IMG/VR virus record: IMGVR_UViG_3300031977_000998
Coordinates: 1-24,581 of that record
DNA from: a virus
Direction: 5' to 3' (one strand)
DNA length: 24,581 nt
Positions 7,407 through 15,234 of the stretch are shown here, one piece after another. The notes beneath the pieces were generated by a model. That model worked only from the letters and a program-made list of their open reading frames with translations, did no database searches and was not told where the DNA came from. The translations under genes and the position numbers were made by a program. How positions within the stretch are numbered: the first letter of the stretch is position 1; each line of letters starts with the position of its first letter.

Positions 7407-7585
7407 TGAATAGCAAAGTTAAATCAATGATCGCCTCCAGAAGATTTTGGGTTGCTGCTGCTGGTTTGGCGGCAGTTGTAGGCCAAGATATTTTGGGTGT
7501 TGAACTTGACACAGATCAAGTAGTTGCGGTAGCAAGTATTGTAGTGGCTTGGGTTATTGGCGATACCGTTCGTGAAACCAAGTAG
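7406..7585 (+). CDS. Holin-like small membrane protein (59 aa)
   Basis: A short gene with an excellent SD (GAGGAG, 7395-7400) five bases before the ATG, which overlaps the previous stop. It begins MNSKVKSMIASRRFWVAAAG and has two hydrophobic segments, about residues 13-30 and 38-53, joined by a short acidic turn (GVELDTD). The SR-[RK]-FWVA start and two-span layout resemble small phage holin-type proteins that I know from many phages. As a holin it would oligomerise in the inner membrane and permit endolysin action. No experiment-linked motif exists, so this remains a candidate. Strong coding evidence; moderate functional confidence. Confidence 0.75.
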   Translation: MNSKVKSMIASRRFWVAAAGLAAVVGQDILGVELDTDQVVAVASIVVAWVIGDTVRETK

Positions 7586-7593
7586 GTGTTAAT

Positions 7594-7872
7594 ATGGAAT
7601 TACTTCAGAACCTTGATACATTTCAATGGATTCTAGTAGGACTTGGTGGATTGTTACTTTTTTGGCCCGCGATAAGCGGTCTTTTTAAAGAATCAAATCA
7701 AAAGGTTGCAAATAATCTAGAAAAGAATAGCCTGAGTGCTTTGGTTTATGAGTGGGAAAATTTATCTAAGTCTTGTCATGAAGCTGGACTACATGATGCA
7801 TGTAAAAAATTAGATGAAGTTTTTCCTTTATTAATTGAAGCAAATGAAAAGGCAAATGCCGTTGAAGAATAA
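7594..7872 (+). CDS. Small single-span membrane protein
   Basis: 92 residues. One hydrophobic segment (about 11-30, QWILVGLGGLLLFWPAISGL) is followed by a soluble, mostly helical tail that includes two Cys (KSCHEAGLHDACKKLDEV). The N-out or N-in topology cannot be told. It is the last gene before a terminator, directly after the holin candidate. That position suits an antiholin or another lysis regulator, but no family is recognised. Confidence 0.75.
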   Translation: MELLQNLDTFQWILVGLGGLLLFWPAISGLFKESNQKVANNLEKNSLSALVYEWENLSKSCHEAGLHDACKKLDEVFPLLIEANEKANAVEE

Positions 7873-7886
7873 GTTGTAATAACACT

Positions 7887-7926
7887 AGAGCTATTCAAAG
7901 TAAAATCTTTGTGTAGCTCTTTTTTT
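7887..7926 (+). terminator. Rho-independent terminator
   Basis: AGAGCTA (7887-7893) pairs with TAGCTCT (7914-7920); after a 2x2 internal loop, CAAAG (7896-7900) pairs with CTTTG (7907-7911). A T-run follows (7920-7926). It ends the peptidase/membrane-protein operon. The apical loop reads TAAAAT. Confidence 0.88.
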
Positions 7927-7943
7927 ATAGGATTTTTTAACAA

Positions 7944-8483
7944 ATGGTACATAAACCTTGTTTGATATTGAATCAAGACTATACTCCACTGACTATAATA
8001 AGTTGGAAACGTGCTTTATGTTTAGAAATCATAGGTAATGAGATGCCCGGAGAGGGTGTCTTTGTTCTAGAGCATTATTTAGATGATTGTGTTATATCTA
8101 GCGGGGGAGAAGAATTTTTTATACCTGCTGTAGCAGTAACTCCAAGATTCATCAAGAAAAGAAAAAGTGTTCCTGTTAAAAGGTATAATGTAGCAATAAG
8201 AGATGATTGGACATGTCAATATTGCAATACTAAATTACCATTAAACAAAACTACAATAGATCATATAATACCAAAGTCATCATTTAACAAAAAAGAAAAC
8301 GCGCATACTTGGGACAATGTTGTTATAGCATGTTCTAAATGCAATACTAAGAAAGGAAGCAAGACGCTTGAGCAGGCTGGTATGAAACTTTTAAAAAAGC
8401 CAACAGAACCAAATCCACATAATTTTATTTCCTTCATGTCTACTGATATACCTCAAGAATGGAGAACCTATGTACGAAGTTAG
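7944..8483 (+). CDS. HNH endonuclease
   Basis: 179 residues. The C-terminal half is a canonical HNH domain: paired zinc cysteines C91/C94 (WTCQYC) and C130/C133 (ACSKCN), the catalytic DH at 106-107, and N125 in HTWDN. The N-terminal 80 residues (LNQDYTPLTIISWKRA) are the extension common to a widespread bacterial/phage HNH family. It could be a free-standing homing-type endonuclease or serve in genome processing or host DNA degradation. Unlike the terminase-linked HNH proteins, no terminase gene is nearby. It is the first gene after a terminator and the first of the long downstream operon. Confidence 0.92.
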   Translation: MVHKPCLILNQDYTPLTIISWKRALCLEIIGNEMPGEGVFVLEHYLDDCVISSGGEEFFIPAVAVTPRFIKKRKSVPVKRYNVAIRDDWTCQYCNTKLPLNKTTIDHIIPKSSFNKKENAHTWDNVVIACSKCNTKKGSKTLEQAGMKLLKKPTEPNPHNFISFMSTDIPQEWRTYVRS

Positions 8484-8697
8484 ACATTGTGATAACTGCA
8501 ACAGAATGTTAAAACATGGACAAAAGGTTACTGTGATTATACCAGATGTAGAAATAGAAGGAAGGTATAGGAAAAATGCTGATGGATTTAGATTAAAGCT
8601 ATCTAATGATGGTGTGGAAATAAGGACATCTAAAATTTACTGTAAAAAGTGTTTAGATATTAAAAGACATTTTATAGAAGAAGAATCAGAGGAGTAA
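8470..8697 (+). CDS. Small zinc-ribbon-like protein
   Basis: 75 residues, overlapping the HNH gene by 14 bases with GGAGA just upstream. Cys pairs C7-x2-C10 (CDNC) and C58-x2-C61 (CKKC) flank a beta-rich middle, the arrangement of a zinc ribbon. The tail is acidic (EEESEE). No family recognised; nucleic-acid or protein binding through a zinc knuckle is the usual role of such folds. Confidence 0.75.
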   Translation: MYEVRHCDNCNRMLKHGQKVTVIIPDVEIEGRYRKNADGFRLKLSNDGVEIRTSKIYCKKCLDIKRHFIEEESEE

Positions 8698-8699
8698 AG

Positions 8700-9086
8700 A
8701 TGCCGGAATATAGTTTCACTTGTGAAAAATGTGACCATAATTTTAGTGAAATTTGGTCTATGAAGGAGTATGATTGTAAAGTAGGAAATACTAAGTGTCC
8801 TTCTTGTAAGTCAAAACAAGTTTATCGTGATTTTTTATCAGATAATTTTGTTCCTAATTATGTTAAAGGACTGCATGAGGCTGCCACTCTTGGCGAATAT
8901 GCTGATAAGCAAACAAAGAAATTAGGTAAAGCTCAAGTAGAGCAAATGAGAAGAGATCAGAAAACCAAAACTAAGAATACACTTGAAGAAAAACTTCCTC
9001 AAGGTATGAGTATGACCTCTTATGAGAATACTACTAGGATTTCTAAATCAGATATGTTGAAGCGTAGAAAAGGAAAAGGTAAATGA
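8700..9086 (+). CDS. FmdB-like zinc-ribbon protein
   Basis: 128 residues with a perfect SD (GAGGAG) before the ATG. The start MPEYSFTCEKCDHNF with C8-x2-C11 and C33-x2-C36 is the typical FmdB/CxxC_CXXC_SSSS-type regulatory zinc ribbon. The C-terminal two thirds are basic and low in complexity, ending in KRRKGKGK, which suggests nucleic-acid binding. The family is common in bacteria and phages but has no settled biochemical role. The stop overlaps the next start (ATGA). Confidence 0.8.
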   Translation: MPEYSFTCEKCDHNFSEIWSMKEYDCKVGNTKCPSCKSKQVYRDFLSDNFVPNYVKGLHEAATLGEYADKQTKKLGKAQVEQMRRDQKTKTKNTLEEKLPQGMSMTSYENTTRISKSDMLKRRKGKGK

Positions 9087-9478
9087 CAACATTTAAAATT
9101 AATTCTGATAAACAGGAAAACTCTACTCCTTCTGTAGAAGTTTATACGTTTAATGGCGAACATGACTTTTTTAACAAGCTGGGTTATCCTATGCTGGACT
9201 TAGACGAAAGCGATAGTCCGCTAAATGATCCAGATGCCTATGCTGTAAAGATAGTAAAAGGTCATAAAACAAATTATTTTGTAAAGCGTGGAAAGTATGG
9301 AAAGCTATTCAATCCAATCGGCATGTATACCGAAGGAAGGAAGAATGTTCAGATGCGCCACGCAGGTAGACCAGAATGGAGGATGGAACCAACTAACGAA
9401 AAGATTTTCACCTACTATATCAATTTTTTAAAAACGAAGAACCTAGCTTGGCTTAATAATGCAGAAAGGGAAATATAA
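9083..9478 (+). CDS. Conserved-looking hypothetical protein
   Basis: 131 residues, coupled to both neighbours by 4-base and 1-base overlaps. It has an acidic middle (LDLDESDSPLNDPD) and a basic, aromatic C-terminal half (FVKRGKYGKLFNPIGMYTEG and RPEWRM). No transmembrane segment and no Cys. I recognise no family. The position between a zinc-ribbon gene and the genes leading to the recombinase suggests an early or replication accessory function. Confidence 0.72.
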   Translation: MTTFKINSDKQENSTPSVEVYTFNGEHDFFNKLGYPMLDLDESDSPLNDPDAYAVKIVKGHKTNYFVKRGKYGKLFNPIGMYTEGRKNVQMRHAGRPEWRMEPTNEKIFTYYINFLKTKNLAWLNNAEREI

Positions 9479-9828
9479 TGGCTAAAGGAAAAGTTACAGA
9501 TCAAGAAGTATTTATTATTAAAGGTATGTATAGCGATGGCATGAGCATCAAGGAAATTTCAGAGGAGCTTTCTAGGGCTGAAAGCACTATTGAAAAATAT
9601 ATTGATGTTAAGGAACCTGAGCCTGAGCCTGAACCAGTAGCAGAACAAAAAGAAGTAGATAGATCAGAAACTACTATGTTTATTAAAAATACTGCTGGAA
9701 AGAACAATTCTGGCATTAGTGTTATGACTGATGCAGAATCTTCTAGAAGTGATATTACTAGAAGCAAAAGAGTTGGTAAAAAAATTACTAAAGCCCATAA
9801 GAAAAATATTCATACCATTTCGGATTGA
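9478..9828 (+). CDS. Small protein with N-terminal helix-turn-helix
   Basis: 116 residues. Residues 7-43 (around KGMYSDGMSIKEISEELS and STIEKYI) look like a resolvase/sigma-type helix-turn-helix. A Pro-Glu repeat linker (EPEPEPEP, about 46-53) leads to a basic C-terminal tail. This suggests a sequence-specific DNA-binding regulator with a flexible second interaction region. The target is unknown. The Pro-Glu repeat arises from a short CCTGAG DNA repeat near 9617-9633. It overlaps the previous stop by one base. Confidence 0.72.
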   Translation: MAKGKVTDQEVFIIKGMYSDGMSIKEISEELSRAESTIEKYIDVKEPEPEPEPVAEQKEVDRSETTMFIKNTAGKNNSGISVMTDAESSRSDITRSKRVGKKITKAHKKNIHTISD

Positions 9829-9830
9829 TA

Positions 9831-10265
9831 ATGGCAAAAAAGCAAACTCAAAAAAGCAAGTACCCATCTCGTTATTCGCCAAACGGCTGGGTACATGCGG
9901 CTCAGTATGTTACAGAATTGATTTGCGAAAAGAAAGCAAAAACAGAAGGTAAAGAGCTTCCCTTAAAGTTTTGGGAATTAAAAGAATGGCTAAAATTCTA
10001 CAGATATCAAATCACCTTAGCTAATAAACTTATCAAAGAATACGGTGAGCATGTTATCATATCTGCATTAAATGACAAAAGAATGTGGAAAACTTATTCT
10101 TTAAGAAGTCCGTTTTTGAAGAACGTGATTGAAGAATATCAAAAGAAACAGGAAATTGCTAAAGAAGTAGCAAAAAAAGTAGAGTATGATTTTTCTGACA
10201 AGAAAACTTTCGAGTCAAGTAATAAGAAAAAATCAATCATATCAAAACTTAGGGATTTAGAATGA
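9831..10265 (+). CDS. Hypothetical basic protein before the recombinase
   Basis: 144 residues from ATG 9831. A TTG at 9825 is in frame, but no SD distinguishes the two. The protein is Lys-rich and helical, with conserved-looking aromatic stretches (PNGWVHAAQYVTELIC and LKFWELKEWLKFYRYQ) and a disordered basic tail. It overlaps the RecA-like gene by four bases. In phages, small basic proteins in this place may be helicase loaders or recombination mediators. That is a contextual guess; no motif proves it. Confidence 0.72.
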   Translation: MAKKQTQKSKYPSRYSPNGWVHAAQYVTELICEKKAKTEGKELPLKFWELKEWLKFYRYQITLANKLIKEYGEHVIISALNDKRMWKTYSLRSPFLKNVIEEYQKKQEIAKEVAKKVEYDFSDKKTFESSNKKKSIISKLRDLE

Positions 10266-11254
10266 GTGAAAAAGATATATTAAAAGAGTTTGGAGATGTC
10301 TTACTAGAAGCATCTTATATTGTTGAAAATCCGCCTCCAATTATTTCTGTTAGTCCAAAGATTGACATAGCATTGGGTGGTGGTGTGCCAGAAGGCTGTC
10401 TTTTTATTATGACCGGCCCTGAAAAGGTAGGTAAAACAGTTCATGCTTTACAATTCTGTAAAAATGCACAAAAGGTAAAGCTAGAAAATGATGAAAAGAG
10501 AAAGATCTACTATGGCAATATAGAAGGTAGATTAAAGAAAAGAGACTTAGAAGGCATTAAAGGTCTTGAATTTGATCCAGAAAGTCTAAAGATTGTAGGT
10601 TCTACAAAAGGAAACATTCTATCTGGAGAAAAATACTTAGGAATTTTTGATAATATCATTCACAATGAGCCACATGCTGTGTGCGTTATTGATTCTTTCT
10701 CTGCTCTAGCAGCAGAAGCAGAACTGGTTAATGATATTACAGATGTTCAAGTTGCTGCCATGAATCGTTATCTTAGCAAGTTTACTAGGAGGTTTGCAAA
10801 TGTTTTGCCAATCAATCGTGTTACTCTTGTTGGTATTACTCACCTCATGGCTAACATCCAAAAGTTTGGTGCGGGTAAAAGTAAGGTAGAGAAATCAGGA
10901 AGTGCGTTGAAGTATGCTCAAGATGTGAAGTTGTGGGCTACCCACAAGGAAGCATTGAAGCAAGGAGAAACTCAGATTGGACAAAAAGTTCACTGGGTTG
11001 TAGAAAACTCTGCCATTGGTGCTCCGGGACAAAAAGTTACGAGTATAATTAAGTATGGACATGGTATTTGGAACGAATATGAATTAGCTGAATTGGCTAA
11101 GGATTATGGATTAGTAGAAGGAAAGACTTGGCTAACCTTGCCTAATGGTGAGAAGGTTCAAGGCATGTCAAACTTTGCTACATATCTTGAAGAAAATCCA
11201 TCTTACTATGATGATCTTAGGCAACAAGTATTTGAAATGGTAGGAATGGCATGA
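10262..11254 (+). CDS. RecA/UvsX/RadA-like recombinase ATPase
   Basis: 330 residues. A RecA-type core: Walker A GPEKVGKT at 52-59, Walker B CVIDS at 141-145, and a glycine-rich approach (IDIALGGGVPEG). A segment around 198-212 (NIQKFGAGKSKVEKSG) sits where DNA-binding loop L2 is found in UvsX-type proteins. It likely forms filaments on single-stranded DNA for strand exchange, repair and recombination-driven replication. Length is close to RecA and UvsX. A RadA/Sms- or DnaB-type role is less likely because a separate DnaB-like helicase is encoded at 12657. Confidence 0.88.
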   Translation: MSEKDILKEFGDVLLEASYIVENPPPIISVSPKIDIALGGGVPEGCLFIMTGPEKVGKTVHALQFCKNAQKVKLENDEKRKIYYGNIEGRLKKRDLEGIKGLEFDPESLKIVGSTKGNILSGEKYLGIFDNIIHNEPHAVCVIDSFSALAAEAELVNDITDVQVAAMNRYLSKFTRRFANVLPINRVTLVGITHLMANIQKFGAGKSKVEKSGSALKYAQDVKLWATHKEALKQGETQIGQKVHWVVENSAIGAPGQKVTSIIKYGHGIWNEYELAELAKDYGLVEGKTWLTLPNGEKVQGMSNFATYLEENPSYYDDLRQQVFEMVGMA

Positions 11255-11661
11255 GAGTAAGAGACTTGCATGGTAATGTATCTTCTTGGAAATTAACAGG
11301 AGATATCGTTTCTGCTAGTGATAATAGGAAGCGATCAAATCTACATGTAGAAGCTAGAAAGCTTTTATATGAGCTGTTTCCTACTATGCAAATACTAGAG
11401 GAAGTTCCAATAAAGCCAAGAACTATAAATACTCAATATCTTGATTTCTATATCAATCAGATTAAACTTGCTGTGGAAGTTCATGGACAACAACATTATA
11501 AATTTAATTCTATGTTCCATGCTTCCGCGCAAGATTTTCTGAACCAAAGAAGAAAAGATGCTGATAAAAAGGATTGGTGCGAGATAAATAATATTACTTA
11601 TATTGAACTACCTTATAATAAAAAGGTTGAGGAATGGAAAGAGATAATTCAATCGCGTTAG
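11251..11661 (+). CDS. Vsr/DUF559-like endonuclease (EDxHD-type)
   Basis: 136 residues, start overlapping the recombinase stop. The core reads YLDFYINQIKLAVEVHGQQHY (61-81 region): D65 followed by E76-x-H78, then a conserved K/D-rich helix (RRKDADKKDWCEINNI) and IELPY. This pattern is typical of Vsr-fold nucleases, including the EDxHD homing endonucleases and DUF559. It probably cuts DNA. The gene may be a free-standing homing endonuclease in the recombination cluster or a domesticated nuclease working with the recombinase (for example in junction or end processing). An upstream Glu (E35) could be the first E of the motif. Confidence 0.78.
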   Translation: MRVRDLHGNVSSWKLTGDIVSASDNRKRSNLHVEARKLLYELFPTMQILEEVPIKPRTINTQYLDFYINQIKLAVEVHGQQHYKFNSMFHASAQDFLNQRRKDADKKDWCEINNITYIELPYNKKVEEWKEIIQSR

Positions 11662-12122
11662 GACAAATGGAAAAGCTAGACGCAGCATTGGATGATTATG
11701 AAATTAAAATAGGAATATCTAAATTCTCAGAAGATCATCCAAATCAAACTGAAGTTAAAAAATACATGTCTATGTCCAGAGAACAAATGGAAGCATTAGA
11801 CATTGAAGATTGTGCTCAAGCTGCCATATTACTTGGTGGCTTTTCTTTTCATCTGCAAAGATGCTATAATAGAGAATCTGCTAGAGCAAAATGGGCTGCT
11901 GGTAAATTAAAATCATTAGTCTCTGGTAAAGAAGCTCAATATCGAGGCTCTTGGGATAGCCAATTTACACAAGCTGTAAATGAAAATGCCCATGCAAAAG
12001 ATTTATTACGTCTAAAAAATTATGCAGAACAAAGAGCAGAAAGATTAACGTATCTAGCAACATCTGTTAAAAACGTAAGTGATCTTTTTGTTAATCTGCA
12101 AAGGGCAAAGGTGATGAAATGA
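11634..12122 (+). CDS. Hypothetical helical protein
   Basis: 162 residues from ATG 11634; ATG 11667 is an alternative start (151 residues), just after the upstream stop with AGGA close by. The protein is almost wholly helical and charged (YNRESARAKWAAGKLK, AEQRAERLTYLATSVKNVSDLF). No Cys cluster or nucleotide-binding motif is seen. It lies between an endonuclease and a zinc-ribbon protein in the recombination/replication cluster. A recombination mediator or single-strand-binding accessory role is possible but not shown. Confidence 0.72.
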   Translation: MERDNSIALGQMEKLDAALDDYEIKIGISKFSEDHPNQTEVKKYMSMSREQMEALDIEDCAQAAILLGGFSFHLQRCYNRESARAKWAAGKLKSLVSGKEAQYRGSWDSQFTQAVNENAHAKDLLRLKNYAEQRAERLTYLATSVKNVSDLFVNLQRAKVMK

Positions 12123-12655
12123 ACAAAAAGGAACTTATAGCAAAACTTCTAAACAAGTTAAGTGAAGAAGATTTAATGGAACTGCTCAGTGATGAGCCAG
12201 AACCAAAACAAGAAGAACAAGTTAATGTACATATCCACTCTACTAGATCTGAAGGGACAAGTCACAGAAGAAAAGGTAGAGGACATTCTAAGAACTCAAA
12301 AACGCCTAGAAAATCAAAAGGTAATAAGAGATCATCTAAAAAATACACAAACTCTAAAGGTAGGGCGTGTAGAGTATTACCAATAGATATAGATTCAGAT
12401 AGAGTCAATAAATTTGAGGAAATGATAGGATCTGCTAATCTAGACGCAAATGAGAGAGTAGAATTGGCTAAGGCATCACAAGAAGATGAGAAAGCAAGAG
12501 AAGTAAAGACTTCTTTTAAAAAGCCTTCACGACAATCTTCTTTAGTTGATGTTGAGTGTTGCGTGTGTGGAGATGACTATGAAGTTTCTTCTACGCTCGT
12601 AGGCAATATTGATCGTTGGAAATGTAATTCTTGTTCATGTCAAGCTGGATATTAA
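12119..12655 (+). CDS. Basic low-complexity protein with C-terminal zinc ribbon
   Basis: 178 residues. The N-terminus is helical and acidic (ELIAKLLNKLSEEDLMELL). A long Lys/Arg/Ser-rich segment (48-82) follows, and the C-terminus carries C147/C148/C150 and C169/C172/C174 in zinc-ribbon spacing. The disordered basic part suggests binding to DNA or RNA. It directly precedes the helicase gene (one base between stop and ATG), so a replication accessory role, such as helicase or primase loading, is plausible. No family is recognised. Confidence 0.75.
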   Translation: MNKKELIAKLLNKLSEEDLMELLSDEPEPKQEEQVNVHIHSTRSEGTSHRRKGRGHSKNSKTPRKSKGNKRSSKKYTNSKGRACRVLPIDIDSDRVNKFEEMIGSANLDANERVELAKASQEDEKAREVKTSFKKPSRQSSLVDVECCVCGDDYEVSSTLVGNIDRWKCNSCSCQAGY

Positions 12656-12656
12656 T

Positions 12657-14114
12657 ATGATTTTATCTGACCCCGCTGCTGAGAGAGCAGTATTAGCTGG
12701 TATTTGTCGTCATGGATCTGAAGCTTACTTTGATGTAGCTGATATTGTAGATGCAAATACTTTCACTGTCGATTCAAATGCAATCATCTTTAGTTGTGCT
12801 AAAAGACTCTTAGACGAAGATGATACTAGAAAGATTGACGTTCCATCTATTCTATCTGCTGCAAAAGAGATAGGTCTTAGCGATTTCTTTAATAATAAGA
12901 ATGAAATCTCACATCTAAATGCTGTGATGAAGTTCCCAGTATTATTTGAGAATGTGAGAAAGTTTGCTGCAAAAACCAGAAAACTTCAAATAGCAAGAAT
13001 GATGGTAGATCAACTAGATGAAACAAAAGAAAAGTATACCCAGCTAAAGGGCGATGAGTCAGTGTCTCATATTCTTGGGATCGCTGAAGAATCAATTTTT
13101 GATTTCACTTCTCTACTTAATGACCATGACGATGCGCCAGAACTTCTATTCGGGGATTTGGATGAGTATTTGGAAGATAAAGCAGAGAATCAAGTGGATC
13201 AAATCGGGATTGCAACCGGCTTTACAAAGTACGATTTTGCAATCGGCGGGGGATTGAGAAAGGGGACTGTGAATGTTATCGGAGCAAGAACCAAGGTTGG
13301 TAAAAGTTTGATTGGCCTAAACATGGGTGCAGATATTGCTAACCGAAACATTCCTGTTCTCTATCTCGATACCGAAATGACCAAGAAAGACCAACAGAAC
13401 CGTGGAGGCTCTATGCTTTCATATGGTACTAATGGTAAATCAACTATCAATGATATTGAGACTGGACAATTTGCAAACAATGATTTCAGAAAAAATTCAT
13501 TGATGGAACTTGCAAAGAACAAAAAGAATATCCCATTCTATCATAAGAATATTGGTGGAAAGCCATTTGAAGATCAGCTTTCTATCATGAGAAGATGGTT
13601 AGCCAAGGTCGTTGGATTGAACGATCATGGCAAAGCGAAAGACTGTGTTATTGTATATGACTATGTTAAACTTATGGAAGCTTCTGAGCTTGCTAAGAGT
13701 GATCTAAAAGAATTTCAATTGTTGGGATTCATGATGACTGCACTTCATAACTTCGCATTACGATACGAAGTACCTATTTTATCTTTTATCCAATTAAATA
13801 GGGACGGTATCAACAAAGAATCAACTGATGCGGCTAGTGGTTCTGATAGAATCATGTGGTTGTGTTCTAATTTTACAATTTACAAGCAAAAATCTGACGA
13901 AGAAATTGCTCAGGATGGAGCAGAGAACGGAAATAGAAAGTTAGTACCTATTATCGCAAGACATGGAGAAGGTCTAGATAGCGGAGACTATATCAATGTC
14001 CTGATGAAAGGTGCTTACGCTAAACTGTTGGAAGGTCCAACTGCTTACGAATTGGCTAATGGTGGTTCTTATACGGAAGATGAAGTAGATGAAGAAGAAG
14101 ACGTGGCCTTCTAA
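12657..14114 (+). CDS. dnaB: Replicative DNA helicase, DnaB-like
   Basis: 485 residues. The ATG at 12657 gives the usual DnaB start (ILSDPAAERAVLAGIC), so the in-frame upstream ATG at 12609 is rejected. The N-terminal helical domain (1-110) is followed by a RecA-type core: Walker A GARTKVGKS at 209-217, D238/E240 in LDTEM, Walker B VIVYDY at 331-336, and LSFIQLNRDG at 375-384. It should form a hexameric 5'-3' helicase at the fork. The adjacent primase overlaps by 26 bases, as expected for a helicase-primase pair. The acidic tail (EDEVDEEEDVAF) may contact partner proteins. No intein is present, although phage helicase genes are frequent intein sites. Confidence 0.93.
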   Translation: MILSDPAAERAVLAGICRHGSEAYFDVADIVDANTFTVDSNAIIFSCAKRLLDEDDTRKIDVPSILSAAKEIGLSDFFNNKNEISHLNAVMKFPVLFENVRKFAAKTRKLQIARMMVDQLDETKEKYTQLKGDESVSHILGIAEESIFDFTSLLNDHDDAPELLFGDLDEYLEDKAENQVDQIGIATGFTKYDFAIGGGLRKGTVNVIGARTKVGKSLIGLNMGADIANRNIPVLYLDTEMTKKDQQNRGGSMLSYGTNGKSTINDIETGQFANNDFRKNSLMELAKNKKNIPFYHKNIGGKPFEDQLSIMRRWLAKVVGLNDHGKAKDCVIVYDYVKLMEASELAKSDLKEFQLLGFMMTALHNFALRYEVPILSFIQLNRDGINKESTDAASGSDRIMWLCSNFTIYKQKSDEEIAQDGAENGNRKLVPIIARHGEGLDSGDYINVLMKGAYAKLLEGPTAYELANGGSYTEDEVDEEEDVAF

Positions 14115-15234
14115 ATATACAGATCAGGCAAAGATTAATGAGCTAACTGAAATAGTATTAGAAAATATAGAAGACATCTATGAGTATTTTGATGTGAATT
14201 ATCATAGAGGTCAGAAGGTATATTTTTCTGAGTGCTTTATTCATGGTGGTGACAATAGATCTGCTCTTAATTTATATTACGATGCAGATTTTAGAGTTCA
14301 TTTCAAATGCAGAACTCACGGGTGTCAAAAACATTTTGGTACATCGCTATTGAGTATGATTCGTGGAGGATTATCTCATATAAAATATGGATGGACAGTT
14401 CCGGGAGATAAAACAGTAACATTTGACCAGACGATTGACTTTCTTCTTGACAGATACAAATTGAATTTCAATGGACTGCAAGGACAAAGCATTGACTCTG
14501 GAAACCATGAGTTCAGTAGGCTCGTTAATAATCTATCTGGATCTAAGACTAGAGGTAAAATAACCAGAGATTTTTATAGAGAAAGGGTTGAGATTCCATC
14601 AACTTACTATATGAATCGTGGATACAGTATCGAAGTTTTAGATGATTATGATGTAGGTGTTTGTAAGACATATGGAAAGCCTATGTATAATCGCTCTGTT
14701 GTTCCTATCTATGATGACATTGGAGAAACCATTATTGGTTTTTCTGGAAGAAGTATTTTTGACCAATGCGAAAAGTGTAAATCGTATCATGACCCATCAA
14801 AAGATTGTTACTATTTTCCAAAATGGAGACACTCTAAGGGGTTTGAAAAAGAAAAAGCATTGTATAATTATCATAATGCGAAAGAACATATTGCGTCTAG
14901 TGGGGTCATTATACTTGTTGAATCGCCCGGAAATGTCTGGAGACTAGAAGAATCTGGAATCCATAACTCTGTCGGATTATTTGGCACTACACTAAATCCT
15001 CCACAAAAACATTTAATTGATGAATCTGGTGCTTTGACTATTGTTATTATTATGGACAACGATGATAATGATGCTGGTCAAAAGGCAGCAGAAGAGATCA
15101 AGCAGCAGTTAGAAAAAACGTATCGTGTTTATATCGTTGATATCAATAAGAACGATGTTGGCGAGATGAGTACAAATGAAGTTACTGAAGATATTTTACC
15201 ATTAATCAATCAAGCAAAAGAGGTATACTTATGA
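14089..15234 (+). CDS. dnaG: DNA primase, DnaG-like
   Basis: 381 residues. A zinc-binding CHC2-like site (C49-x2-H52, C74 and C79 with H77 between) is followed by the RNA-polymerase domain (IYDDIGETIIGFSGRSI) and TOPRIM: E278 in ILVESPG and the acidic triad region D323/D325/D326/D328 in MDNDDNDAG. A second Cys group (C227, C230, C240) lies before TOPRIM, an insertion I know from other phage primases. It makes RNA primers for lagging-strand synthesis with the helicase. The C-terminal helicase-binding domain of bacterial DnaG is very short or missing. The ATG overlaps the helicase end and GGAAG lies upstream. Confidence 0.92.
   Translation: MKKKTWPSKYTDQAKINELTEIVLENIEDIYEYFDVNYHRGQKVYFSECFIHGGDNRSALNLYYDADFRVHFKCRTHGCQKHFGTSLLSMIRGGLSHIKYGWTVPGDKTVTFDQTIDFLLDRYKLNFNGLQGQSIDSGNHEFSRLVNNLSGSKTRGKITRDFYRERVEIPSTYYMNRGYSIEVLDDYDVGVCKTYGKPMYNRSVVPIYDDIGETIIGFSGRSIFDQCEKCKSYHDPSKDCYYFPKWRHSKGFEKEKALYNYHNAKEHIASSGVIILVESPGNVWRLEESGIHNSVGLFGTTLNPPQKHLIDESGALTIVIIMDNDDNDAGQKAAEEIKQQLEKTYRVYIVDINKNDVGEMSTNEVTEDILPLINQAKEVYL

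Noticed and set aside
9617-9633. CCTGAG tandem repeat as a microsatellite or binding site
   Set aside because: It is only three units long and simply encodes the Pro-Glu linker of the HTH protein.
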